A program made the position numbers and the translations under genes. The notes under the pieces were generated by a model, which was given only the letters and a program-made list of their open reading frames with translations, was not told where the DNA came from and made no database searches. 64,000 nucleotides of DNA from JALORV01 sp963712485. GTDB taxonomy: Bacteria > Pseudomonadota > Gammaproteobacteria > Burkholderiales > Burkholderiaceae_F. The stretch lies in NCBI GenBank assembly GCA_963712485.1, contig CAVQID010000060.1, forward strand, positions 124,001-188,000, given 5' to 3'. This document shows positions 11,424 to 20,055 of the stretch, piece after piece; within the stretch, counting starts at the first letter, position 1, and every line of letters starts with the position of its first letter.

Positions 11424-12083
11424 ATGCGCCCCAACCTGAAGACATCGGCCCCGCGATCGGCGCGGCGCTTGGCAGCGTCACTCGTCGGCGGCGTGTTCAT
11501 CGGCCTTACCTTCGCGCCGGCCGTCTCGGCACAGACCATCGTCGACGAATGGAATGACGTCAAGGCACCGCCGGCGCCGGCACTTAAGCCGGTCAAGGTC
11601 GAACCGAAAGAGACGGCGCTTTTGATGCTCGACTTCGTCAAGCAGATCTGCGGCCCGCGGCCGCGCTGCGTCGCTTCGCTGCCGAAGGTCCAGGGATTGT
11701 TGACCAAGGCCCGCGATGCCGGCGTGCTGGTCGTCTACAGCATGGCCGGCCAACCGATCACCGACACGCTGCCGGATGTCGCTGCGCGCGCCGGCGAAGC
11801 GTCGGTAACGAGCGGCCCGGACAAGTTCATGAACACCGACCTCGACAAGATCCTCAAGGACAAGGGCATCAAGACCGTCATCGTCGCCGGCACTGCTGCC
11901 GAGGGCGCGGTGTTGAACACGGCGGCAGGCGCGGCGTTGCGTGGCTACAAGGTGATCATGCCGGTCGATGCGGCGTCGTCGACGCTGCCCTACAGCGAGC
12001 AGTACACGGCGTGGCACCTCGGCAACTCGCCGCGGGTCGGGCCCCAAGTCACGCTGACGAAGATCGATCAGATCAGCTTCTGA
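11424..12083 (+). CDS. exported isochorismatase-fold protein lacking the catalytic cysteine
   Basis: 219 residues with an Arg-rich N-terminus, a hydrophobic stretch and a probable signal cleavage after VSAQ. The remainder is an isochorismatase/cysteine-hydrolase fold: ALLMLDF supplies the usual Asp, and VIVAGTAAEGAVLNTAAGA aligns with the active-site helix. In that helix the usual pattern is G-x-A-T-x-x-C-V, but here the cysteine column is alanine. The protein is therefore unlikely to be an ordinary amidohydrolase or isochorismatase. Export is also unusual for this mostly cytoplasmic family. The neighbour at 12131 is convergent, so no operon partner is visible. Confidence 0.75.
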   Translation: MRPNLKTSAPRSARRLAASLVGGVFIGLTFAPAVSAQTIVDEWNDVKAPPAPALKPVKVEPKETALLMLDFVKQICGPRPRCVASLPKVQGLLTKARDAGVLVVYSMAGQPITDTLPDVAARAGEASVTSGPDKFMNTDLDKILKDKGIKTVIVAGTAAEGAVLNTAAGAALRGYKVIMPVDAASSTLPYSEQYTAWHLGNSPRVGPQVTLTKIDQISF

Positions 12084-12089
12084 GGAGCG

Positions 12090-12124
12090 CCGGCCGCATT
12101 CGCGCGCCGGGCGCGCGGATGCCG
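12090..12124. terminator. hairpin between convergent genes
   Basis: A GC-rich imperfect inverted repeat between the two convergent stops. The arms are around GCATTCGCGCGC and GCGCGCGGATGC, extended outward by CCGG/CCGG. There is no T tract on either side, so it may slow transcription from both directions rather than be a classical intrinsic terminator. Confidence 0.4.
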
Positions 12125-12130
12125 GTCAGT

Positions 12131-13960
12131 TCAGGACGCTTTGCGCTGCCGCGCAACCTCGACCGCCTTCTTCGGGTTGACCAGCGTGCGCCGGCCGTCG
12201 GCGGTCTTCTCGGAGGTCGTGACGATGATCTCGATCACCTGCGGCGGCGTTAGTGCCGGATTGACCGCGAGGATCTTGCCGGCCAAATTGGCGACCTGCG
12301 GCGAGGCCATCGAGGTGCCGGAAAACGCGACCCGATCGCCGCCTGGCAGGAAGCTCTCGACCTGATAGCCGTTGGCATGCACCTTGACCGTCGGGCCATA
12401 ACTGGTGAATGACGCTTCATCACCGGCCCTGTCGACGGCGCCAACCGTCAGCAGATTCGGCAACACGATATCGGCGGGCGCATCCTCGGCGAACGTCGCA
12501 TTCTGGTTGGAGTTGCCGGCCGCCGTGATGAACAGGATCTCGGGCGCGCTCGCGAAGGCTTTTTCGAGCGCCTGCTTGCCGATGCTGAAGTACTCGCGTG
12601 CCAGCTTCTGCCGCTCCTCCTGTGTCTTGCCGATGCCGCACAGCTCAAGATCGTTCTCGATGCCGTTAACACTGCCGCCCCAGCTCATGTTGACCACGCG
12701 CGCCTTGTTGCGCCGGAGGAACTCGACGGTATCCGTGTAGCTCTTCGCATCCTTGCGCGTCTGCTCGAGCGACGGGCAGGGTTCCGGAATCAACGTGTTG
12801 CCGAATTCCATTCTTGCGACCAGCAGTCGCGCGTACGGATTGCCCTCCATCGTGATGCCGGCCACGTGCGTGCCGTGCGTGTAGTTTCCTGCAAGGATCA
12901 GTTCCTCGATCGTCGGCTTGTACTGTTCGCGCGGCAGCGTCGAGATCAGCTGCTTCACTTCGTTCGCTTCCGGACTGTCTACGTTCGACTGCAGGTCTGA
13001 GAAGCCCTTGCTGCGCGCTTTCATCGCCGGCACGCGCGTCTGCATTGCCGGGCTCAATACCTGCAGCTCGGTGTTGGTCGGGTTGGCGTACTTGTCGAAG
13101 CCGATCAGCACGGGAGTGCCCTTCGCATCGCGCACCACCTGAGACTTGAAAACCGCCGTGTCCACGCCGCTGTCCCACACCGCAATGATGACCGGCGCAT
13201 AGGGGCGACCCGGTTCGAGCGTCACGTCGCGAGCCGCCCAGATATCCGGCTTGTCGACCTTGTTTGCAGCCAGGTAGGCGCCATAGGTGTCGACCAGCGT
13301 CTGCTTGATCGGTAGCCGCAGCACCAATCCATAGCGCACCCCGACCAGTCCTGGCGCCAGCTCGCTGCTCAGGGCGCCGGTTTTGTCCGCCGTCGGCTGC
13401 AGGACTTCATTGATGTAGCCCAGAAAACGGCCTTCGCCGAGCAATTCGGCACTGGCCTTGGCTTCCTTGATGTCGTTCGCAATGACCGGATACGGAAGCG
13501 GCTTCAGTGCTGCCGCAAGGCTGCCCGCGACCGCCGCCTGGTACGTTGGGCCTGCCGTGCCGCCCGCGGCCTTGCGGCCGTCGATGATCGCCCGCGCCTG
13601 CATTCCGGTCAGCAGCTTGTCCGCCGGTTTTTCCTGCAGCGCCCGGATCTGCTCAATGCGTTTCAGTGCGTCGGCATCGCGTCCTTCGAGGAGATCGAGC
13701 TGCAGCAGGGTGCCGAGCAGTTGTCGCTCGCTCGACTTGTCGGCTATCTCGTATTGGGCGAGCACCGATTCGGTGTCACGTCGCAGCGCGGCGGAAAACT
13801 CCGCAAATGCCTTCGGATCCTTCACCAGTTGCTCGAGGCTGCCCTTGAGCGGGTAGGTGAAGCGCGGCAGATCGGCCGCTTTTTCGATGCGGGGCTTGGT
13901 CTGCGCCAGCAGCGCTGGGGACAGGACCAGCAGCACGCAGGTCAAGATGCGAATCAGCAT
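12131..13960 (-). CDS. exported S8 (subtilisin-like) serine peptidase
   Basis: 609 residues with a clear Sec signal peptide ending near LLAQ. A roughly 230-residue alpha-helical N-terminal region precedes the catalytic domain. The triad is Asp263 in VWDSGVD, His362 in THGTHVAG and Ser550 in SGTSMASP; the oxyanion Asn lies in TAAGNSNQN. About 100 residues separate Asp and His, longer than in compact subtilisins. The function is probably periplasmic or secreted proteolysis. It is unrelated in layout to the second subtilase at 46788, lacking both the propeptide-like end and the C-terminal anchor. The gene is flanked by convergent and divergent neighbours and appears monocistronic. Confidence 0.85.
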   Translation of the reverse strand: MLIRILTCVLLVLSPALLAQTKPRIEKAADLPRFTYPLKGSLEQLVKDPKAFAEFSAALRRDTESVLAQYEIADKSSERQLLGTLLQLDLLEGRDADALKRIEQIRALQEKPADKLLTGMQARAIIDGRKAAGGTAGPTYQAAVAGSLAAALKPLPYPVIANDIKEAKASAELLGEGRFLGYINEVLQPTADKTGALSSELAPGLVGVRYGLVLRLPIKQTLVDTYGAYLAANKVDKPDIWAARDVTLEPGRPYAPVIIAVWDSGVDTAVFKSQVVRDAKGTPVLIGFDKYANPTNTELQVLSPAMQTRVPAMKARSKGFSDLQSNVDSPEANEVKQLISTLPREQYKPTIEELILAGNYTHGTHVAGITMEGNPYARLLVARMEFGNTLIPEPCPSLEQTRKDAKSYTDTVEFLRRNKARVVNMSWGGSVNGIENDLELCGIGKTQEERQKLAREYFSIGKQALEKAFASAPEILFITAAGNSNQNATFAEDAPADIVLPNLLTVGAVDRAGDEASFTSYGPTVKVHANGYQVESFLPGGDRVAFSGTSMASPQVANLAGKILAVNPALTPPQVIEIIVTTSEKTADGRRTLVNPKKAVEVARQRKAS

Positions 13961-14025
13961 GTCGGCTCCGGGAAGCAGCGGAAGGCCGGCAGTTTAACGG
14001 CGGGCTGCCTTGATAATGAGATGCG

Positions 14026-15954
14026 ATGAAAGTCCAGCCCGCCAGCCTGGGATTCGACGCGACCGGGGCTCCTTACAGCGAGCGCTATGGCGACGTCTAT
14101 GGGAGCCGCGAGGGCGCGCTCGGTCAGGCGCGCCACGTCTTTCTCGGCGGCAACGGATTACCGGGACGCTGGCGCGGCCGCGAACAGTTCGTCGTTCTCG
14201 AAACCGGCTTCGGGCTGGGGACGAACTTCCTCGCCACCTGGGACGCATGGAGTGCCGATGCCGAACGTCCACGGCGCATGCACTTTGTTTCGGTCGAGCA
14301 GCATCCGCTTGCCGCGCTGGATCTCGTGGCCGCTGCGCCCGAGGAATTGAAGCCGCTGGCGGCAGTTCTGGTGCAGCAATGGCCGCTGCCACTGCCGGGG
14401 CTGCATCGGCTCGAATTCGACGATGGTCGAGTGTGTCTGACGCTCGGACTGGGTGATGCGCGTGAGTTGTTACCGCAACTCGTTGTGGGTGCGGACGCGA
14501 TCTACCTCGACGGCTTTGCACCGAGCCGCAATCCCGAGATGTGGGAAGCGACGCTAATCAGGGCGGTCGGGCGCTGCGCACGCCCCGGCGCGACTGTCGC
14601 GACGTACACGACGGCACAACCGGTACAGCGCGCTCTGGCGGCGGCCGGCTTCGATGTGGGTCTGCGCACCGGTTACGGTCGGAAGCGCGAAATGCTGGTC
14701 GGCCGCTTCGCGCCGCGCTGGCAAGTGCGCCGCCATGAACCGCCGCAGCCTTACGGCGGCGAGCGTTCGGCGATCGTGATCGGCGCCGGACTGGCGGGCA
14801 GTGCCTGTGCTCACGCCTTGTCGCGGCGTGGGTGGGCGGTTCAGGTGATCGACGCTGCCGCGGCGCCAGCCAGCGCGGCATCCGCGCTGCCTTGGGGTCT
14901 GTTGCATCCGCAGATGGCGGCCGATGACGCGCCGCTCGCGCGTCTGTCCCGCGCCGGTGTGCTGGCCACGCGGGCCGCGTTGACGCGCACGGTCTCCTCC
15001 GAAAGTCATAATGGCCGGACGGTCGCTCGACTGACCGGCGTGTTCCAGATCGCCGACGACGACAAGGCGCTCGCCCGCTGGCAAACCGGCATCGGGCGGC
15101 TGGGGTTGCCGCGAGAATGGGTCGAGCTCATTGACATTGGCCAGGCGACGAGCCGAATCGGCATGGCGCCACGCCGCGCCGGGCTGTGGTGGCCGCTAGG
15201 CGCGCTGATTTCGCCGGCGCGCTGGTCTCATGCGCTGTTAGCGGGAAGTGCGCTGCGCCTGGGTTGCCCGGTCGCCCGCCTCGAGCGAAAACCGGACGGG
15301 TGGGTTGCGAGTGATGACGACGGTCGGGTGCTGGCGGTTGCGCCGGTGGCCATCGTCGCCGCAGCGCTCGGCTCGCCGCCCCTGATGAGGATGAGCGTTC
15401 CGCTGCGACCGGTGCGTGGCCGCGTGACCTCGCTCGATCCGGGGCCTTTCGCCGAACTGCGCGCACCCATCACCGGCGACGGCTATCTGCTGCGCGACCC
15501 CGACGGCGGTGCGACTGCCGGAGCGACGTACGAATTCAGCGACGACGTGGATGGAGGCGCTGAACTGAGTGAGGAACGGGCGACGCAAGGCAACATCGCG
15601 CGCGTGAGTCGTCTGCTGCTGGCTCCGCCATCGGTGCGCGCCATCGGGGTCTTTGACGGGGTGCGCTGCGTGGCGCGTGATCGCCTGCCACTCGCGGGAG
15701 TCGTGGTCGACGAGAACACAGCGCTTGCCGGCGCGGCCGCGCTGCGCGGGGCGCAGCTGGACGAACTGCCGAGTCACGGCGGACTCTACTGCAGCGTCGC
15801 GCTGGGTTCGCGCGGTCTGGCGCTTGCGCCGCTGATGGCCGAGCTGATCGCCGCGCGTATCGGCGGCGAACCGCTGCCTCTCGAACGCAGCCTTGCCGTA
15901 GTCGTCGACCCCGGGCGTTTCCTACTGCAGCTGATCCGACGTGGCGGCTTGTAG
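14026..15954 (+). CDS. mnmC: bifunctional tRNA mnm5s2U biosynthesis protein MnmC
   Basis: 642 residues. The first ~235 are a methyltransferase domain (DUF752 type) with GFGLGTNFL for SAM binding and IYLDGFAPSRNPEMW, the strongest MnmC signature. The C-terminal part is an FAD oxidase of the DAO type starting AIVIGAGLAGSACAHAL. MnmC removes the carboxymethyl group from cmnm5s2U34 and then methylates the resulting amine in wobble uridines of several tRNAs. The length is close to the usual 650-670 residues and no break is seen. The gene is divergent from the subtilase at 12131. Confidence 0.93.
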   Translation: MKVQPASLGFDATGAPYSERYGDVYGSREGALGQARHVFLGGNGLPGRWRGREQFVVLETGFGLGTNFLATWDAWSADAERPRRMHFVSVEQHPLAALDLVAAAPEELKPLAAVLVQQWPLPLPGLHRLEFDDGRVCLTLGLGDARELLPQLVVGADAIYLDGFAPSRNPEMWEATLIRAVGRCARPGATVATYTTAQPVQRALAAAGFDVGLRTGYGRKREMLVGRFAPRWQVRRHEPPQPYGGERSAIVIGAGLAGSACAHALSRRGWAVQVIDAAAAPASAASALPWGLLHPQMAADDAPLARLSRAGVLATRAALTRTVSSESHNGRTVARLTGVFQIADDDKALARWQTGIGRLGLPREWVELIDIGQATSRIGMAPRRAGLWWPLGALISPARWSHALLAGSALRLGCPVARLERKPDGWVASDDDGRVLAVAPVAIVAAALGSPPLMRMSVPLRPVRGRVTSLDPGPFAELRAPITGDGYLLRDPDGGATAGATYEFSDDVDGGAELSEERATQGNIARVSRLLLAPPSVRAIGVFDGVRCVARDRLPLAGVVVDENTALAGAAALRGAQLDELPSHGGLYCSVALGSRGLALAPLMAELIAARIGGEPLPLERSLAVVVDPGRFLLQLIRRGGL

Positions 15955-16005
15955 AGTCAGAAGGCGACCGCATATCCGAGGTTCGAACCCACGACGGAGA
16001 GAAGC

Positions 16006-16845
16006 GTGCAAGAGCGCCCCGTGATCCGATCGACCCGAGGTATCCAGACCAGCGATGGTGCCGGCGTGCGATTGCGGCGACTCGTCGGCGGGGGCGGCGG
16101 CGCACTGCCGTCGATCGACCCGTTCCTGTTGCTCGACTACTTCGACAGCCCCAATGCCCGCGACTACCTTGCCGGCTTTCCTCAGCACCCGCATCGTGGC
16201 TTCGAGACCGTCACTTACATGCTCGACGGGCGCATGCGTCATCGTGACAACCACGGTGGCGAAGGCGTGATTGAAGCCGGCGGCGTGCAATGGATGACGG
16301 CGGGTCGCGGCATCGTGCACTCCGAGATGCCCGAGCAGACCGAAGGACGGATGCGCGGCTTCCAGCTGTGGGTCAATCTGCCGGCGCGTCTGAAGCTGAG
16401 CACGCCGGGCTATCAGGAACTCGCCGCCGACAAGTTACCGGTCGAGGAGCGGGCCGGCGGCGTGCGCGTCAAGGTGATCGCCGGAGCAACGTCCGTCGGG
16501 ACGCGCGGGCCGATCACCGCAGAGGCTACGCAGCCGATGTATTTCGACATCGAGGTGCCGGACGGCGCCACATTTACCGAGCCTGTGGCGGCCGATCGCG
16601 CAACGTTTATCGTCGTTCACGGCGGGCGCGTCGACGTGGCCGGCCAGCGCGTTGACGCCGTCGGCCTGGCACAACTCGGCGACGGCGATGCGGTCACGAT
16701 GCGTGCGGTCGACGGCCCGGCGCGCGCACTCCTGATCGCCGGCAAGCCGCTGAACGAGCCGGTCGCCTGGCACGGCCCTTTCGTGATGAACACGGACGCC
16801 GAACTGATCCAGGCGATCGAGGACTACCAGGCCGGACGGTTCTAG
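16006..16845 (+). CDS. pirin family protein
   Basis: 279 residues, bicupin fold. The first cupin shows the metal-binding set in HPHRGFETVTYML, with further ligands in HRDNHGG and the closing GRGIVHSEMP. Pirins of this kind bind Fe(II) or other metals, and some oxidise quercetin; the physiological role is usually unknown. The start is a GTG at 16006 preceded by GGAGAG at good spacing. The C-terminal region shows the pirin-C fold, ending in a conserved-looking GPFVMNT segment. It follows mnmC by about 50 bases on the same strand and is convergent with the EF-G-like gene. Confidence 0.9.
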   Translation: MQERPVIRSTRGIQTSDGAGVRLRRLVGGGGGALPSIDPFLLLDYFDSPNARDYLAGFPQHPHRGFETVTYMLDGRMRHRDNHGGEGVIEAGGVQWMTAGRGIVHSEMPEQTEGRMRGFQLWVNLPARLKLSTPGYQELAADKLPVEERAGGVRVKVIAGATSVGTRGPITAEATQPMYFDIEVPDGATFTEPVAADRATFIVVHGGRVDVAGQRVDAVGLAQLGDGDAVTMRAVDGPARALLIAGKPLNEPVAWHGPFVMNTDAELIQAIEDYQAGRF

Positions 16846-16887
16846 CGGTGTCGGCGACCGCGCCGGCTCGCCTGGAGCGGGGAGGTG

Positions 16888-18951
16888 CTATTCCTCCTCT
16901 TCCTGCTTGCGCTTCGACGCGAACTCGGTCGCGAGCTTCTGCTGCAGCTGTGGCGGCGCCTGTTCGTAGTGCGACAGTGTCATCGTCCACGCGCCGCGCC
17001 CCTGCGTCATTGCCTTGAGCCGCGCGGAATAGCCTTCGAGTTCGCCGAGCGGTGCCTGTCCTTCGACCACCAGCACGCCCGGACCCATCGCGCGCGTGCC
17101 GGTGACCTGACCACGACGCGACGACAGGTCGCCGGTCACGTCACCCATGTTCGATTCCGGTGCCTCGACCTCGACGTTGACGATCGGCTCGAGCACGATC
17201 GGACGCGCCTTGGCTAGCGCATCGAGGAACGCCTTGCGGCCGGCCGCAACGAAGGCGACTTCCTTGGAGTCGACCGGGTGGTGCTTGCCGTCATAGACGG
17301 TCACCCGCACGTCCTGCATCGGAAAACCGGCGACGGGTCCTGATGCCAGCACCGACTCAACCCCCTTTTGTACCGCCGGGATGAAGTTGTAGGGAATGAC
17401 GCCGCCCTTGACCTGGTCGACGAACTCGAAGCCGGTGCCGCGCGGCAACGGTTCGATGCGCAGGAAAACCTCACCGAACTGGCCCGCGCCACCGGTCTGC
17501 TTCTTGTGACGCGCATGGCCCTCCGCGTTGGCGCCGACCGTCTCGCGGTACGGAATGCGCGGCGGACGCGTGTCGACCTCGACCTTGTATTGCTGTGCCA
17601 TGCGTTCGAGCGCGGACCGCAGGTGCAGTTCACCGAGGCCGCGCAGCACGGTCTCGTTCAATACCGCGTCGTGCTCGACGACCAGGGTCGGGTCTTCGGC
17701 GGTCATGCGGTGCAGGACTTCGGAGATGCGCTGCTCATCGCCGCGCCTGCGCGGGGCGATCGCGACTCCGCTCATCGGCGTCGGGAATTCGAGCGGGCGC
17801 ATGTGAATGTGATCTTCGTCGTGCGAGTCGTGCAGGACGCTGTCGAAGTCGATGTCGTCGACCTTGGCGACCGCGGCGATGTCACCCGGTACCGCCTGCG
17901 TCACCTCGACGGTCTTGCCGCCCTGAAGCATGAACAGGTGGCCCACCTTGAAGGGCTTGCGGCCGTTGCCGATAAAAAGCTGCGTGTCCTTGGTCACGCT
18001 GCCCTGGTGCACGCGGAAGACGCCGAGCTTGCCCACATAGGGGTCGACGACCACCTTGAACACATGCGCCAGCACGTGCTTCTTCGGGTCAGGCTCGGAG
18101 CGAAACTCGTCGACGGGCTGTCCATCGACCATTTCGCCCTTGTAGAAAAGCGGCGCGTTGCCTTCGGTGGGGTTCGGCAGCAGACGCTCGAAGATCCTGA
18201 TCAGTTCATCGATGCCGGCGCCATTTTTCGCCGAAACGAAGCACACCGGGATCAGGTGCCCTTCGCGCAGGGCTTTCTCGAACGGTGCGTGCAACTGCTC
18301 CGCTTCGATCTCCTGGCCCTGCTCGAGGTACTTGGCCATCAGATCCTCGTCGACTTCGATCACCTGGTCGACGAGTGCCTGGTGCGCTTCAGCGACCGAT
18401 GAAAAGTCCGACTCGCCATCGGGTGTGAAGAAGCAATCGACCACACGCGTGCCGCCGCCTGCCGGCAGGTTGATCGGCAGGACTTCCTTGCCGAACGCGG
18501 CGCGAAGATCGGCAAGCACCTGCGGCAGATCGACGTTGTCGGCGTCGATCTTGTTCACGATGAGCAGTCGGCAGAGCTTGCGGCGCGCAGCCCAGTCCAT
18601 CATTCGCGCCGTGATCATTTCGATGCCGCTCTGGGCATTGACGACGATCGCGGCGGTCTCGACCGCGTCGAGCGCTCCGATCGACTGACCGATGAAGTCC
18701 GGGAATCCCGGGGTGTCCAGCAGGTGTACGCGTGTCTCTGGAAGATCCAGATGAAGCACGGAAGTACGCAGCGAGTGCAGGAAGGTCTTTTCGAGTCCGT
18801 CGAAATCGCTGACCGTGCTGCCCTTCTCGACGCTACCGGCGGCCGGAATCGCGCCGGTCCGGGCGAGCAGTGTTTCGGCGAGCGTGGTCTTGCCTGCACT
18901 GCCGTGGCCCAGCAGGGCCACGGTCCGCAGCTTCTCCGTTGTGTAGGACAT
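16888..18951 (-). CDS. elongation factor G-like translational GTPase (EF-G paralogue)
   Basis: 687 residues with five-domain EF-G architecture. GTPase motifs are GHGSAGKTTL (G1), LLDTPGFPDF (G3) and IVNKID (G4). The sequence then runs through beta-barrel and domains III-V to an acidic, charged end. The G1 loop GHGSAGKT differs from the AHIDAGKT of canonical EF-G, placing it in the EF-G-like paralogue group often found alone outside the str operon. Its role is not settled; ribosome translocation, recycling or stress translation are possibilities. A GAGGAG ribosome binding site lies just before the ATG at 18951. It heads a minus-strand stretch of ribosome-linked genes. Confidence 0.88.
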   Translation of the reverse strand: MSYTTEKLRTVALLGHGSAGKTTLAETLLARTGAIPAAGSVEKGSTVSDFDGLEKTFLHSLRTSVLHLDLPETRVHLLDTPGFPDFIGQSIGALDAVETAAIVVNAQSGIEMITARMMDWAARRKLCRLLIVNKIDADNVDLPQVLADLRAAFGKEVLPINLPAGGGTRVVDCFFTPDGESDFSSVAEAHQALVDQVIEVDEDLMAKYLEQGQEIEAEQLHAPFEKALREGHLIPVCFVSAKNGAGIDELIRIFERLLPNPTEGNAPLFYKGEMVDGQPVDEFRSEPDPKKHVLAHVFKVVVDPYVGKLGVFRVHQGSVTKDTQLFIGNGRKPFKVGHLFMLQGGKTVEVTQAVPGDIAAVAKVDDIDFDSVLHDSHDEDHIHMRPLEFPTPMSGVAIAPRRRGDEQRISEVLHRMTAEDPTLVVEHDAVLNETVLRGLGELHLRSALERMAQQYKVEVDTRPPRIPYRETVGANAEGHARHKKQTGGAGQFGEVFLRIEPLPRGTGFEFVDQVKGGVIPYNFIPAVQKGVESVLASGPVAGFPMQDVRVTVYDGKHHPVDSKEVAFVAAGRKAFLDALAKARPIVLEPIVNVEVEAPESNMGDVTGDLSSRRGQVTGTRAMGPGVLVVEGQAPLGELEGYSARLKAMTQGRGAWTMTLSHYEQAPPQLQQKLATEFASKRKQEEEE

Positions 18952-19239
18952 CGTTGCTCCTCAGCAGTGTTTTTCTGATGCGAAGGTCGACGTTACCCCG
19001 CAGCGCAGGCGCTGTCAGCCGCCCTGCGGCCCGGCGCACGGCGGGCTTGACGTCCGACAAGAGGGTGCAGACGGGCGAATTCCCGGTGCAGAGGAAGTTT
19101 GGCGCGTCAATACAGGCGGCCGACGGGTCAGCCTGCCTGGCGCAGGTCCGGCGCGCGCGATGTGCTCGCGGCGCGGGCAAAATTCATGCGGCCGGGGAAC
19201 CGGCCGGTCGACTGCCTGTGCTGCTATCAGCGCAGCGGT

Positions 19240-19392
19240 TTAGTCGGGTTGGTCGCGAGACGGGCGCGCTGCGGCCCGGCGGCCTGCGTGCGTTCGCCGA
19301 TGAACCTGCAATGCATGCACGCCGAACGCCGTCGCTGCCACCACGCCCAGCGCTGCGACGGCGATGATCAGGTTTGCGGGTTTGCGTGCCAT
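19240..19392 (-). CDS. 50-residue single-span membrane microprotein
   Basis: A small ORF supported by an AAGGAG Shine-Dalgarno six bases before its ATG at 19392. The product has a short basic start (MARKP), one hydrophobic helix of about 20 residues, then an arginine-rich tail ending in a stop at 19240. That is the layout of a small inner-membrane protein with one side strongly basic. I do not recognise the family. It lies between the EF-G-like gene and the hibernation factor, all on the minus strand, in a stretch that otherwise holds no gene. Confidence 0.5.
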   Translation of the reverse strand: MARKPANLIIAVAALGVVAATAFGVHALQVHRRTHAGRRAAARPSRDQPD

Positions 19393-19613
19393 GGCGGACT
19401 CCTTCAGCTGCGGCGATGCATCGGCAATGCACGCACTCTATGCAGCGGGCCGCTGGCGAGCCACGCGGATGCGACGAACTGCGGGAATCGCGTCGTCGCC
19501 TGCAGAAAAACGAAGCAGGCACGGTGTGAGCCCGATTCGCGCCGCGGCGAAATGCCGCTGGTGTCGACGAATGCCAACAGCGACGCATTCGCGACGGGTG
19601 CACGACCCGCGCG

Positions 19614-19940
19614 TCAGTGCTGCTTCACAAAACCGCGACGCGTATCGATGTCTTCATCAAGGACCCGACGCGCCGCGTCGAAAGCGTCGCGTGCCGCAAT
19701 GAAGGCGTCCTCGTCGGCGTGACGAGTGATTGCGTATTCCTTGCCCTTCACGTGGACATCCAGGCGGACGTTGTAGACGCGCGCCGTGGCGCTGTGGCGC
19801 GTCTCGGAGGTAACGGCGACATGCAGTTGCGTGATCGCCGGGTGGAACTTTCCGAGCTTGGCGGCCTTTTCCGTGATCGCCTGCTCCAGCATCGGCGAAC
19901 GGTCCATGTGATGAAACGTAATCTGGATCGGAAACGTCAT
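19614..19940 (-). CDS. short HPF/RaiA-type ribosome hibernation factor
   Basis: 108 residues from ATG 19940; the frame extends upstream but without family similarity. The sequence follows the S30AE beta-alpha-beta fold: ITFHHMDRSPMLEQAI near the start and a conserved V(R)LDVHVKGKEY-like strand. It ends soon after, so the C-terminal dimerisation domain of long HPF is absent. Such proteins sit in the decoding centre of idle 30S subunits. The neighbours on the same strand are rsgA and an EF-G paralogue, consistent with a role in ribosome assembly or dormancy. Confidence 0.85.
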   Translation of the reverse strand: MTFPIQITFHHMDRSPMLEQAITEKAAKLGKFHPAITQLHVAVTSETRHSATARVYNVRLDVHVKGKEYAITRHADEDAFIAARDAFDAARRVLDEDIDTRRGFVKQH

Positions 19941-20055
19941 GGTTATCACTTTGAACGGGCAGAAACCCGCTTTCATCGTGGCGCGCAGGCCGCGACCGGC
20001 GTTGATGGCGATCAACGCCCGTCGTTGAGTGAGCACGCGGTTGAAAAACTTGCCG

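Noticed and set aside
15976..15990. GGTTCGAACCC sequence resembling a tRNA T-loop
   Set aside because: No acceptor stem, anticodon arm or CCA can be folded around it on either strand; it is simply the spacer between mnmC and pirin.
17368..18402. 344-codon plus-strand open frame
   Set aside because: Antisense to the EF-G-like gene; composition reflects complementary codon bias.
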